Source: Proteus vulgaris
Lineage (GTDB): Bacteria > Pseudomonadota > Gammaproteobacteria > Enterobacterales > Enterobacteriaceae
Reading direction: 5' to 3'
Assembly (NCBI RefSeq): GCF_023100685.1
Contig: NZ_CP090064.1
Coordinates: 3,921,001-3,985,000, forward strand
DNA length: 64,000 nucleotides
Below the pieces are notes generated by a model. It did not search any database. It saw only the letters and a list, made by a program, of their open reading frames with translations, and was not told the DNA's origin. This document shows positions 19,316 through 28,919 of the stretch, piece after piece (position 1 is the stretch's first letter; each line of letters opens with the position of its first letter). A program made the translations under genes and the position numbers.

Positions 19316-20350
19316 ATGCACGAAAACACACCAACTGATAAAACACTAGAAAACAAGCAAACACAGGGAATTCAAGGCAATTACCCACTAAACCGCTTCT
19401 CTGTTGCGCCAATGCTCGACTGGACTGATCGTCATTGTCGTTATTTCTTTCGTCAATTAAGTAAAAATACGTTGCTTTATACTGAAATGGTCACAACAGG
19501 TGCCATTATTCATGGTAAAGGCGACTATCTAAAATACAGTGAAGAAGAACATCCCGTTTCATTACAATTGGGCGGAAGCGATCCTCAAGCTTTAGCGCAA
19601 TGTGCAAAATTGGCACAAGAGCGTGGCTATGATGAAATTAATTTAAATGTAGGTTGTCCTTCAGATCGCGTACAAAATGGGCGATTCGGTGCTTGTTTAA
19701 TGGGAGATACACAACTCGTCGCAGATTGTGTGAAAGCGATGCGTGATGTGGTTGATATCCCTGTCACAGTAAAAACGCGCATTGGGATCGATGACCAAGA
19801 TAGCTACGAATTTTTATGTGACTTTATTGATACTGTTAGTCGCGATAATAATTGCGATACTTTTATAATTCATGCTCGTAAAGCATGGCTATCAGGTTTA
19901 AGTCCAAAGGAAAACCGTGAAGTTCCTCCTTTAGATTATCCCCGTGTTTATCAATTAAAACGTGATTTCTCGCATCTCACCATGGCGATTAATGGCGGAA
20001 TTAAATCGTTAGAAGAAGCTAAGGAACACTTAAAATATATGGATGGTGTTATGGTTGGCCGTGAGGCTTATCAAAACCCGTCAATCTTAGCGCATGTTGA
20101 TCATGAACTTTTTGATAATCAATTGCCTATTGCTGATGCAGTTGCTGCCGTAAAAGCAATGTATCCTTATATTGAAAAAGAACTCTCACAAGGTACTTAT
20201 TTAGGACATGTGACTCGTCATATGTTGGGGATTTTCCAAGGAATTCCAGGCGCTAGACAATGGCGTCGTCATTTAAGTGAAAATGCTCATAAGCAAGGTG
20301 CTGATTTATCTGTATTAGAAAATGCCCTTAAATTTGTGACTGAAAAATAA
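19316..20350 (+). CDS. dusA: tRNA-dihydrouridine synthase A
   Basis: FMN-dependent enzyme reducing uridines 20 and 20a of the tRNA D-loop, 344 residues. The FMN-site start [18 protein letters not shown], the catalytic cysteine region [20 protein letters not shown] and the conserved [17 protein letters not shown] closely match E. coli DusA. The start at 19316 is the only upstream ATG in frame; a TATAAT sequence overlaps it, so a start slightly downstream cannot be ruled out. It converges with qor. Confidence 0.93.
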   Translation: MHENTPTDKTLENKQTQGIQGNYPLNRFSVAPMLDWTDRHCRYFFRQLSKNTLLYTEMVTTGAIIHGKGDYLKYSEEEHPVSLQLGGSDPQALAQCAKLAQERGYDEINLNVGCPSDRVQNGRFGACLMGDTQLVADCVKAMRDVVDIPVTVKTRIGIDDQDSYEFLCDFIDTVSRDNNCDTFIIHARKAWLSGLSPKENREVPPLDYPRVYQLKRDFSHLTMAINGGIKSLEEAKEHLKYMDGVMVGREAYQNPSILAHVDHELFDNQLPIADAVAAVKAMYPYIEKELSQGTYLGHVTRHMLGIFQGIPGARQWRRHLSENAHKQGADLSVLENALKFVTEK

Positions 20351-20364
20351 TTAAAAAATAAATA

Positions 20365-20402
20365 TTTAAAACCTGTCTAAATTATTTTAAACAGGTTTTA
20401 AA
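20365..20402. terminator. Bidirectional terminator between dusA and qor
   Basis: Perfect 12-base arms TTTAAAACCTGT and ACAGGTTTTAAA flank a 14-base loop. It lies between two convergent genes and has A/T-rich flanks for both directions. Confidence 0.8.
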
Positions 20403-20417
20403 TCTTACAAACAATAA

Positions 20418-21401
20418 TTAAGGAATAAGTAGGCTTGAACCTTGAGATTGTCGGCTTTCAAGATAACAATGTGCTTCTTTTGCATCCGCTAATGCAAATT
20501 TCTGATTATCTGGCACACTGACATCAATTTTACCGCTACCAATTAATGCAAATAGCGCGTCACTTGCAGCATCTAGCTCTTCGCGTGTTGTGATATAACC
20601 CGAAATGGATGGGCGCGTCACATATAAAGAACCTTTTTTATTCAGAATACCTAAATCAACACCCGTTACTGCACCTGATGCGTTACCAAAACTCACCATT
20701 AAACCTCGATGTTGCAAACAGTCTAACGAGTCTAACCAAGTCGCTTTACCAACAGAATCATAAACAACTGGCACTTTTCGATTATTAGTCAACGCTAATA
20801 CACGTTCAACTATTGATTCTGTTTGGTAGTTAATCACTTCCCATGCACCAGCGGCTTTTGCTCTAGCAACCTTTGCATCACTGCCTGCTGTACCTATCAT
20901 TTTTGCACCAATGGCTTTAGCCCATTGACTTGCAATTAAACCAACGCCACCAGCTGCTGCGTGGAATAAAAAGGTTTCACCCGCTTGTAATTTATAGGTC
21001 TCATTGAAAAGATAATAAACCGTTAATCCTTTTAGAAAAGAAGCTGCGGCTTGTTCAAATGAGATATTATCAGGCAGACGCGCCACTTTATTTTCTGGTA
21101 CATTATGCGTATCGCTATAAGCCCCTAGCGGAGATTGAGCGTACACAACTCGGTCCCCTTCTTTTAGTGAAGTCACTTTAGCGCCTGTTTTGATAATAAT
21201 GCCCGCAGCTTCAGTGCCTAATCCGCTTGGAAATTGGCTTACAGGATATAACCCACTACGCACATAAGTATCAATATAGTTAATACCAATTGCCTTATTG
21301 GCAACCTGAACTTCGTGATCACCAAGAGGAGCAGGTGTAAATGTTGCTAACTCAAGAACATCTGCATCGCCATGAGTTGCAAATTGAATACGTTTAGCCA
21401 T
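20418..21401 (-). CDS. qor: NADPH:quinone oxidoreductase
   Basis: Zinc-independent medium-chain reductase, 327 residues, the E. coli Qor length. The NADPH-binding motif AAAGGVGLIASQWAKAIGAK, the early EAAGI segment and the N-terminal MAKRIQFATHGDADVLE are typical. It acts in the cytoplasm on quinones. Neighbours dusA and dnaB are as in E. coli except that pspG is absent between dusA and qor. Confidence 0.92.
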   Translation of the reverse strand: MAKRIQFATHGDADVLELATFTPAPLGDHEVQVANKAIGINYIDTYVRSGLYPVSQFPSGLGTEAAGIIIKTGAKVTSLKEGDRVVYAQSPLGAYSDTHNVPENKVARLPDNISFEQAAASFLKGLTVYYLFNETYKLQAGETFLFHAAAGGVGLIASQWAKAIGAKMIGTAGSDAKVARAKAAGAWEVINYQTESIVERVLALTNNRKVPVVYDSVGKATWLDSLDCLQHRGLMVSFGNASGAVTGVDLGILNKKGSLYVTRPSISGYITTREELDAASDALFALIGSGKIDVSVPDNQKFALADAKEAHCYLESRQSQGSSLLIP

Positions 21402-21611
21402 TACTATCTCCTTTGTAGGATGAGAGGTTAAATAAACGAGCGCAAAAGACCTTTAGAGATAATGACAAAGGATAGCTATTTCTACAAGGCACAGATAATT
21501 GGGTTAGCGTATACTAGAACGAATTGATCTTTTTTTGCTGTAAAAATAAACAGGGAAGATCAACTCGCTCTCATACACTGACTGACACTTTTTCGATTTT
21601 ATGCAGGATTT

Positions 21612-23021
21612 ATGGCCAGAAATAAGACCACTGACAAACTGATGTCTGATATCAAAGACCGACAAATGGAGGGATTAAAGCTACCTCCCCATTCGCTGGA
21701 AGCAGAACAGTCCGTGTTAGGCGGTCTGATGATAGATAATGAACGTTGGGATAATGTTTCTGAGCGTGTTACCTCAGAAGATTTTTATAGCCGACCTCAT
21801 CGTACTATTTTCTCGCAAATGCAACGCTTGCTGGAATTAGGTAAACCTATTGACCTAATTACACTATCAGAAGCATTAGAGCAAAATGCCGAGTTAGACA
21901 GTGTTGGCGGTTTTGCTTATTTAGCAGAACTTTCTAAAAATACGCCAAGTGCGGCGAACATCAACGCTTATGCCGATATTGTCCGAGAACGTGCGGTTGT
22001 TCGCGATATGATAAAAGTTGCCAACGAGATCGCGGATGCCGGTTTTGATCCTCAAGGACGCACCAGTGAAGATCTTCTCGATTTTGCTGAATCAAGAGTG
22101 TTCCAAATTGCTGAAACTCGTGCCAACAAAGATGAAGGCCCGAAAGCAATAGAGGCAATTTTAGAAGAAACTGTTGAAAAAATAGAACAGCTCTATCAGA
22201 AACCTCACGATGGTGTCACCGGGGTTTCAAGTGGTTATCAAGATCTTGATAAAAAAACCGCAGGATTACAAAAATCAGATTTAATTATTGTCGCGGCACG
22301 TCCTTCGATGGGTAAAACCACATTTGCCATGAACTTATGTGAAAATGCGGCAATGACAGAAGAAAAACCCGTACTTATCTTTAGTTTAGAGATGCCTGGT
22401 AACCAAATTATGATGCGTATGTTGGCATCATTATCTCGTGTCGATCAGACAAAAATTCGTACAGGCCAGCTTGATGATGAGGATTGGGCGCGTATTTCAA
22501 GCACCATGGGTATCTTGCTTGAAAAACGTAATATGTATATTGATGACTCATCGGGTTTAACACCAACGGAAGTGCGCTCTCGCGCTCGTCGAATTTATCG
22601 TGAACATGGCGGTTTAAGCCTTATCATGATTGACTACCTACAGCTAATGAGAGTACCTTCATTATCTGAAAATAGAACATTAGAAATTGCTGAAATTTCG
22701 CGTTCATTAAAAGCATTAGCTAAAGAACTGCAAGTTCCCGTGGTTGCACTATCACAGTTAAACCGTAGTTTGGAACAACGTGCTGATAAGCGCCCTGTTA
22801 ACTCCGACTTACGTGAATCGGGCTCTATCGAGCAGGATGCTGACCTTATCATGTTTATTTATCGTGACGAGGTTTATCACGAAAGTAGTGATTTAAAAGG
22901 TGTTGCAGAAATTATCATCGGTAAACAACGTAATGGTCCAATTGGTACAGTCAGACTTACCTTTAACGGTCAATGGTCGCGCTTTGATAGCTATGCTGGC
23001 CCTGCTTACGACGATGAATAA
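21612..23021 (+). CDS. dnaB: Replicative DNA helicase
   Basis: Hexameric helicase that unwinds DNA ahead of the fork, 469 residues. The N-terminal domain (PPHSLEAEQSVLGGLMIDNE) is followed by a linker and a RecA-like domain with Walker A ARPSMGKTTF (about residue 233), Walker B LIMIDYLQLM and the arginine-finger region NRSLEQRADKRPVNSDLRESG. No intein is present. It is followed by alr after 40 bases, as in E. coli. Confidence 0.97.
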   Translation: MARNKTTDKLMSDIKDRQMEGLKLPPHSLEAEQSVLGGLMIDNERWDNVSERVTSEDFYSRPHRTIFSQMQRLLELGKPIDLITLSEALEQNAELDSVGGFAYLAELSKNTPSAANINAYADIVRERAVVRDMIKVANEIADAGFDPQGRTSEDLLDFAESRVFQIAETRANKDEGPKAIEAILEETVEKIEQLYQKPHDGVTGVSSGYQDLDKKTAGLQKSDLIIVAARPSMGKTTFAMNLCENAAMTEEKPVLIFSLEMPGNQIMMRMLASLSRVDQTKIRTGQLDDEDWARISSTMGILLEKRNMYIDDSSGLTPTEVRSRARRIYREHGGLSLIMIDYLQLMRVPSLSENRTLEIAEISRSLKALAKELQVPVVALSQLNRSLEQRADKRPVNSDLRESGSIEQDADLIMFIYRDEVYHESSDLKGVAEIIIGKQRNGPIGTVRLTFNGQWSRFDSYAGPAYDDE

Positions 23022-23061
23022 TCACTAACCTTGATTTAATTAGAGGAAGTATTGAAATAAT

Positions 23062-24153
23062 ATGAAAGCGGCAACCGCAGTGATAGATCGCCGCGCTCTG
23101 CGTCACAATTTTCAGCATGTGAGAGACTATGCCCCACATAGCCACCTGATAGCTGTCGTGAAAGCAAACGCTTATGGTCATGGGTTATTAGAAACAGCGT
23201 ATACCTTAATGGATAATGCTGATTGTTTTGGTGTTGCACGTATTGGTGAGGCATTAACCTTACGAAGTGGGGGAGTTGTAAAACCCATCCTCTTATTAGA
23301 AGGTTTTTTTGATATTGCTGATTTACCTATTTTGGTCGTCAACCATATTGAAACCGTTGTTCACAGCCAAGAGCAATTGGAAGCTTTAGAACAAGCCAAT
23401 TTAGATGAACCCGTAAAAGTATGGATGAAAATCGATACTGGTATGCACCGTTTAGGTATACGCCCTGAAGATGCACAAGCTTTTTATTTACGACTTTCTG
23501 CCTGCAAGAATGTACAACAACCTGTCAATATTGTGAGCCATTTTAGTCGCGCTGATGAACCTGATGTTCCTGAAGCAACACAAAAACAAATCTCACTATT
23601 TCAAGATTTCATTCAAGATAAAGCCGGTGATAAGTCTATCGCAGCTTCTGCTGGTATTTTATTTTGGCCTCAAGTTCATTATCAATGGGTTCGCCCTGGC
23701 ATTATCACTTATGGCATCTCTCCGACTGGTGATGAAAGAACGGGCAAAGACTTTGGTTTAACCCCGGCAATGACACTGAAAACAAGTCTGATCGCCGTTC
23801 GTAAACATAAAGCGGGTGAACCAGTTGGTTATGGTGGCACATGGGTAAGTGAAAAAGACACTTATCTTGGAGTTATCGCCATTGGTTATGGTGATGGCTA
23901 TCCTCGCAGTGCGCCGTCAGGTACTCCTGTGTGGATTAATGGTCGAAAAGTGCCTATTGTGGGTCGTGTTTCGATGGATATGATCAGCGTCGATTTGGGG
24001 ACTGAATTGATTGATAGTGTTGGTGATGAAGCTATTTTATGGGGAGATGTGCTGCCCGTAGAAGAAATTGCCAAATATAGTGGTATTAGCGCCTATGAGT
24101 TGATTACAAAATTAACCTCGCGCGTCATCATGGAATACCTAGACGAACAATAA
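23062..24153 (+). CDS. alr: Alanine racemase
   Basis: PLP enzyme making D-alanine for peptidoglycan, 363 residues. The PLP lysine lies in [11 protein letters not shown] (about residue 34) and the second catalytic base, Tyr, in the segment [16 protein letters not shown]. Its place after dnaB indicates the biosynthetic Alr rather than catabolic DadX. Confidence 0.95.
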   Translation: MKAATAVIDRRALRHNFQHVRDYAPHSHLIAVVKANAYGHGLLETAYTLMDNADCFGVARIGEALTLRSGGVVKPILLLEGFFDIADLPILVVNHIETVVHSQEQLEALEQANLDEPVKVWMKIDTGMHRLGIRPEDAQAFYLRLSACKNVQQPVNIVSHFSRADEPDVPEATQKQISLFQDFIQDKAGDKSIAASAGILFWPQVHYQWVRPGIITYGISPTGDERTGKDFGLTPAMTLKTSLIAVRKHKAGEPVGYGGTWVSEKDTYLGVIAIGYGDGYPRSAPSGTPVWINGRKVPIVGRVSMDMISVDLGTELIDSVGDEAILWGDVLPVEEIAKYSGISAYELITKLTSRVIMEYLDEQ

Positions 24154-24206
24154 TACACACGATATTGTATCCCTATGACACACTAAAAGTGATTGGAGAA
24201 GAAGCC

Positions 24207-25403
24207 GTGTTTCAACAGGTTGAAGCGTTTCCGGGAGATCCCATTCTCTCATTGATGGATGTTTATAACAAAGACCTGCGTCAGGATAAAATTAATTTAA
24301 GCATCGGTCTTTATTATGATGAAGAAGGCAAAACCCCTATTTTAGGAACAGTGTCAGTTGCACGCCAGCAACTCAATGCCATGACACCCACAGCAACACT
24401 TTATTTACCAATGGAAGGGCTAGCGCCTTATCGTAGCGAAATTCAAGATCTTCTTTTCGGTGCAGATAATCCTCTAATTGCAGAAAAAAAAATTGCCACA
24501 ATCCAAACATTAGGTGGATCAGGTGCATTAAAAGTGGGTGCTGATTTTCTGCATCGCTATTTCCCAGGATCAGAAGTGTGGATAAGTGATCCAACTTGGG
24601 ATAATCATCGTTCTATTTTTGCTGGTTCAGGTTTCAAAGTGAATGACTACCCTTACTTTGATCCTGAAACCAAAGGCGTAAAATTTGAAGCACTATTAGA
24701 TTGCTTTAAAAAACTGCCTGAAAAAAGCATTGTATTGATGCATCCTTGTTGCCATAACCCAACAGGCTCCGATCTGACTAAAGATCAATGGGATCAAGTT
24801 ACCGAAGTATTAAAATCTCGCCAAGCAATTCCATTTTTAGATATTGCTTATCAAGGATTTGCTGAAAACTTAGATGATGATGCTTATGCTATTCGTACTA
24901 TGGCGAAAGCAGGATTACCGATACTTATCAGTAATTCGTTTTCAAAAATCTTTGGGATCTACGGTGAACGTGCGGGCGGTTTATCCATTGTTTGTAATAA
25001 TGCCACTGAATGCGAACATGTGTTAGGTCAACTAAAAGCAGGTGTACGTCGCATCTATTCAAGCCCAGCAAATTACGGCGCACAAATTGTTAATAAAGTG
25101 CTCTCAGACCAAGTGCTAACAGCACAATGGCAAAAAGAAGTGGCACATATGCGTGATCGTATTAAAGAGATGAGAGTCACTTTAGTTAATGCCTTGAGAG
25201 TAGCATTACCCGAAAAGAACTTTGATCACTTATTAACACAACGTGGCATGTTTAGTTATACCGGTTTTACACAAGCACAAGTTGATAGATTAAGAGAAGA
25301 GTTTGGTATTTATCTTGTTGGTACAGGTCGTGTTTGTATGGCTGGTGTCAATACAGGTAATGTTCAGCGCATCGCCCAAGCTTTTGCAGCTGTAAGTATT
25401 TAA
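24207..25403 (+). CDS. tyrB: Aromatic amino acid aminotransferase
   Basis: PLP aminotransferase for the last step of tyrosine and phenylalanine synthesis, also acting on leucine and aspartate, 398 residues (E. coli TyrB 397). The PLP lysine is in [17 protein letters not shown], with HPCCHNPTG and the C-terminal GRVCMAGVN segment. I chose the GTG at 24207: GGAG lies eight bases upstream and it aligns with MFQ of E. coli TyrB. A TTG at 24165 would add 14 residues. The alr-tyrB order is the same as in E. coli. Confidence 0.94.
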   Translation: MFQQVEAFPGDPILSLMDVYNKDLRQDKINLSIGLYYDEEGKTPILGTVSVARQQLNAMTPTATLYLPMEGLAPYRSEIQDLLFGADNPLIAEKKIATIQTLGGSGALKVGADFLHRYFPGSEVWISDPTWDNHRSIFAGSGFKVNDYPYFDPETKGVKFEALLDCFKKLPEKSIVLMHPCCHNPTGSDLTKDQWDQVTEVLKSRQAIPFLDIAYQGFAENLDDDAYAIRTMAKAGLPILISNSFSKIFGIYGERAGGLSIVCNNATECEHVLGQLKAGVRRIYSSPANYGAQIVNKVLSDQVLTAQWQKEVAHMRDRIKEMRVTLVNALRVALPEKNFDHLLTQRGMFSYTGFTQAQVDRLREEFGIYLVGTGRVCMAGVNTGNVQRIAQAFAAVSI

Positions 25404-25428
25404 ATTACTCACACTCTTTTGTGATAAA

Positions 25429-25465
25429 AAATACCTGCCTATTCTCATAAGCAGGTATTTCTTTT
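25429..25465. terminator. Bidirectional terminator between tyrB and cyuA
   Basis: Ten-base arms AAATACCTGC and GCAGGTATTT with a 12-base loop and T-rich flanks on both strands, between convergent genes. Confidence 0.85.
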
Positions 25466-25507
25466 TACTACATCATAACTTTCACTGTCATTTTAGGTTT
25501 TGACCTT

Positions 25508-26857
25508 TTATATATTGACAGCCTGTTTCTTTTCCCCAGCATTACGGCGTGCTTTTTCTTCCATAATCTCAATAATTTGAATATCCGTATATTGCATTGC
25601 GCGACTGGCTAATGCACAAAGGTTTGCAATTGAGCTATCAACATCATCGCTGACAATACCATCAGTACCCGCAACACTTTGATTTTGCATCGCCATTAAT
25701 ACGGCTTTATAAGCACTCGCTGCACTACTCGATACTTTCATTGCACAGCTATTTGATGCGCCATCACAGATAATGCCACTGATATCACCAATCATACTGT
25801 TGATAGACATACTCACTGTGGTGAAATCTTTAGTCAGTAACCATGCCATTCCTGCCGCTGCCCCCATTGAAGCTGTGGTTGCAGCACAAAGAGCAGAAAG
25901 CGGTGGAAAATGGCTATGGACATAAATCGCCATTAAGTGTGATAAAACTAACGCACGCAATAAAGTTTCATCATCAGCATGGATAAATTCAGCAACAACC
26001 ATAACTGGTAATGTTGCCGCGATCCCTTGATTACCTGAGCCTGAGTTACTCATTGCAGGTAATACCGCACCACCCATGCGAGCATCAGAAGCAGCTGATG
26101 CTCTGATCATGATTTCATTAAGTAAATCTTTACCTAACAAACCTTTTTCTTGTTGCAGAATTAATGTACGGCCAATTGCTAATCCATAGGTGTTTTTTAG
26201 CCCTTCTTCTGATAATGCACCGTTTAAATGGGCAGCATTGAGCATAAACTCAATTTCATTCACAGGCACATTAAGTGCGAAGTTATAGATATCTTCGGCA
26301 CAAACATCAGTAAAAGGTTTTTCATCAGTACATTCACAATTATTGGCAAACGCTGTTTTATCTTCCTCAAAAACAACGTCACCATTACATTCACAACGAA
26401 CAACATGTGTATGCTCTCTTGCAATACTGACAATGGCATAACCAGATTGACCATACACTTTTGCTTCAGAATAAAGAACATCTTCACATGGTGCTTTCAC
26501 ACCAACAGTGACTTTACCTTCAGCAACCAGTGTTTTAGCTTGAGCAACTGCTTCCGTGGAAGCCTTTAGCAAGACTTCCAGTCCTGCATCAGGATCGCCA
26601 CCCGTAGCACCCAGTGCGGCTGCAATAGGAAGCCCAGCCATTCCCGTTCCAGGTACGGTTACGCCCATTCCATTTTTCATTAAGTTTGGTGAAACCCAAG
26701 CCTCAACACGAACAACTGGCTCGCCTAAAAGTGCGGTTGCTTTTGCCGCTGCCAGTGCTAATGAAATTGGCTCTGTACAACCCACTGCAGGTTTAACACC
26801 TTCACGTAACTGGCGAACGAACTGTGACCATAAATGAGAATTCTTGTTCTTGCTCAT
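25508..26857 (-). CDS. cyuA: L-cysteine desulfidase (UPF0597 family)
   Basis: A 449-residue protein of the CyuA/YhaM family, an iron-sulfur enzyme that degrades cysteine to pyruvate, ammonia and sulfide. Conserved cysteines are in [40 protein letters not shown] and CECTDEKP; the Gly-rich [15 protein letters not shown] motif is present. It lies 64 bases downstream of a HAAAP-family transporter, the same pairing as E. coli yhaO-yhaM, so it is probably induced by cysteine under anaerobic conditions. Older names call it a serine deaminase-like protein. Confidence 0.85.
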   Translation of the reverse strand: MSKNKNSHLWSQFVRQLREGVKPAVGCTEPISLALAAAKATALLGEPVVRVEAWVSPNLMKNGMGVTVPGTGMAGLPIAAALGATGGDPDAGLEVLLKASTEAVAQAKTLVAEGKVTVGVKAPCEDVLYSEAKVYGQSGYAIVSIAREHTHVVRCECNGDVVFEEDKTAFANNCECTDEKPFTDVCAEDIYNFALNVPVNEIEFMLNAAHLNGALSEEGLKNTYGLAIGRTLILQQEKGLLGKDLLNEIMIRASAASDARMGGAVLPAMSNSGSGNQGIAATLPVMVVAEFIHADDETLLRALVLSHLMAIYVHSHFPPLSALCAATTASMGAAAGMAWLLTKDFTTVSMSINSMIGDISGIICDGASNSCAMKVSSSAASAYKAVLMAMQNQSVAGTDGIVSDDVDSSIANLCALASRAMQYTDIQIIEIMEEKARRNAGEKKQAVNI

Positions 26858-26921
26858 AATCTAACACCTTGGATTAATTTAGTTTTTTACAACAACGTCT
26901 AACTAGAACCGAAGTTGGCGA

Positions 26922-28265
26922 CTATGAGAATGCCAAGAACGGAGAGATAACGAGCAGTAAACCGGTAAAGATAATCAGGTATAGTGACGCACCTTTGTAT
27001 TTGTGTAACATAGGTACTTTGTACACTAAGTATGCAGGGATAAGACAACCCACCATACCGAAGATTGGGCTACAAATTGAAGTGAAGCTCAATACTGGCG
27101 CATTAAGGATGATGGCTGCCCATGCTAGTAGTACGGCGAAAATCATGATGCCGTTTTGTACCCATTTTTGGTTAATCTTTTCAGTAGGGATATAACGTTG
27201 CAGAATATTCATCACAATCCCTTGTGTCGCTTCACGGAAACCTAAATAAACACCAAAGAATGCAGTCATTACGGCAAAAATATTGAGCATAACGCTAACA
27301 ACTGTTACCCAACCGCCAGGGAAGAATTTCGCCGCAATCGCTAATGCTGAGATATTTTGTTCGTAGGCTTTAACGGCTTCATCATGGCCCATTGCTAATG
27401 TGAATGAGATTGCATAGAAGAAAACAGTACAGAACAACACACCGAAAGCGATGTTCATTGCACGTAACGCTTTATGACGAGCAACTTCACGGTTTTTATT
27501 ACGACCACGGTAAGAGATAACCATTGGGCTTAATGTTTGGATAAACAGAATTGAAGTCAGTGTAAAAGGTAAAGTGATAATAGCTTCTTTAATTAAACGT
27601 CCTGCTGGTGGTAATGCGCCCACATTATAAAGATGCCACATACCAATCATGGAGATCCCTAATGCTGCAACAACAAACAGTTTAGTCAGTACCATAAAGC
27701 TTGATACTTTAAACAGTAATTGTTCACCACGAGAAGAGATAGCGACTAAGGCACAAATCAGGATCAAACCATAAAATGGATTTTCTGATAGCAAACCTTC
27801 AGTAACACCAAATGTTTGTAAGTAAGAAGCACTGTCATTAGTGATTGCTGTTGAATAAACAAACATCCAAATAACTAACATCACAAAGTAGAGTGCACCT
27901 AATAAAATACCCCAGTTTTTACCGAGATAGCCGGTAATAACGCTTGGATAGTCTTTACACTCTGGAGATTCAGCCAACGTATTAATAAATAAGCGTTGAA
28001 AAAGGTACATAGCTGGATAACCAATGATCGAAGATAATAGGAAAACCCATAATCCCATCAGGCCTACCTGCACAGGTAAAAATACAATACCTGCACCGAT
28101 AGCCATACCGATACTCATGATAACCCAGCCCACATCATTGCCGTCGAATTTAATAGCCGCACGCCATTCTTGTTCAGTCATACCTGCGCGGCGAGCGCCA
28201 GCACTAGTTGCGGGATAGCTTGTGGTCTCTGTTTTTGAGGAAGCCGTTTCCATATTAGTACTCAC
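26922..28265 (-). CDS. cyuP: Serine/cysteine transporter, HAAAP family
   Basis: A 447-residue membrane protein with about eleven hydrophobic segments, of the hydroxy/aromatic amino acid permease family (SdaC, TdcC, YhaO/DlsT). The first segment GWVIMSIGMAIGAGIVFLP and NREVARHKALRAMN loop are characteristic. It is transcribed ahead of cyuA. In E. coli this pair (also called dlsT-yhaM) handles cysteine or D-serine; exact substrate here is inferred. Insertion of the pair between tyrB and uvrA differs from E. coli. Confidence 0.83.
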   Translation of the reverse strand: MSTNMETASSKTETTSYPATSAGARRAGMTEQEWRAAIKFDGNDVGWVIMSIGMAIGAGIVFLPVQVGLMGLWVFLLSSIIGYPAMYLFQRLFINTLAESPECKDYPSVITGYLGKNWGILLGALYFVMLVIWMFVYSTAITNDSASYLQTFGVTEGLLSENPFYGLILICALVAISSRGEQLLFKVSSFMVLTKLFVVAALGISMIGMWHLYNVGALPPAGRLIKEAIITLPFTLTSILFIQTLSPMVISYRGRNKNREVARHKALRAMNIAFGVLFCTVFFYAISFTLAMGHDEAVKAYEQNISALAIAAKFFPGGWVTVVSVMLNIFAVMTAFFGVYLGFREATQGIVMNILQRYIPTEKINQKWVQNGIMIFAVLLAWAAIILNAPVLSFTSICSPIFGMVGCLIPAYLVYKVPMLHKYKGASLYLIIFTGLLLVISPFLAFS

Positions 28266-28566
28266 TTTTTATATTGTAATTGTTAATAGCAAAACGAATT
28301 TTGGGGGTAAAAAAGCTCTATCTAACGTTGCGATATCAAAATAACCTTATTCTTTGCAGGCGTTATTTATTATGGGTAAATGATAGGGAATATTACGGAG
28401 AAAAAAGTTGTTATAAATCGTGATAGCCTGAAATGATTTGGAAAATAATTCTCCCTGAAGGAGAAAAGTAGGATTATCTGTTCAAAGAGCATAGTAAATA
28501 ATAACCTTCCCTCTATTGTAACCCCAAGAAACACACAACCATTTGATTAATAAAGCAAAACACTTA

Positions 28567-28596
28567 TTGTTATACAATAATAGTCAAGTATAACAA
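28567..28596. promoter_or_regulatory. Inverted repeat upstream of cyuP
   Basis: Perfect 9-base arms TTGTTATAC and GTATAACAA separated by 12 bases, about 300 bases upstream of the cyuP start. The arm spacing suits a dimeric regulator. Which regulator binds is unknown. Confidence 0.35.
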
Positions 28597-28851
28597 TTGA
28601 AACAAATCACCAAATAAACTGTGCTGTCTATCACGATATACTATGATAATCTTTTCTATTTAGCTTTGTTGTATCGTATTTGGTTAAAATTACGTTACAA
28701 AACAGCATGAATAACTATTTAATCTATTTTTTTATAAAAATGAGAATTAATAATATAAAAATATATAAGGAAGTGAATGGTGAAAAGAGAATACTTTTTT
28801 CAATAGAATTAAATTCTATCATTTATGATAGATTTACTTTTCTAGAAGAAA

Positions 28852-28890
28852 AGCGCTACAAACAATAAAGAGTTTATTATCTGTAGCGCT
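28852..28890 (-). terminator. uvrA terminator
   Basis: AGCGCTACA and TGTAGCGCT pair with a 21-base AT-rich loop, 30 bases after the uvrA stop; TTTTCTT follows on the minus strand. Confidence 0.65.
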
Positions 28891-28919
28891 TAGATTATAA
28901 TGGAATAAACAGCCTAGTA

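Larger units (their letters stand above)
28266..28919. other. Intergenic region between cyuP and uvrA
   Basis: About 650 AT-rich bases that serve as the cyuP upstream region and the uvrA 3' flank. It has a long inverted repeat at 28567-28596 and the uvrA terminator at 28852-28890. A 62-codon plus-strand frame (28680-28868) begins with TTG and runs into the uvrA terminator; I do not accept it as a gene. Confidence 0.65.

Noticed and set aside
19316..20350. dusA as a prophage attachment site
   Set aside because: dusA is a known integration target, but the gene is intact and no integrase, repeats or phage genes lie nearby.
28680..28868. 62-codon plus-strand frame between cyuP and uvrA
   Set aside because: TTG start, no ribosome site, and its 3' end runs into the uvrA terminator stem.
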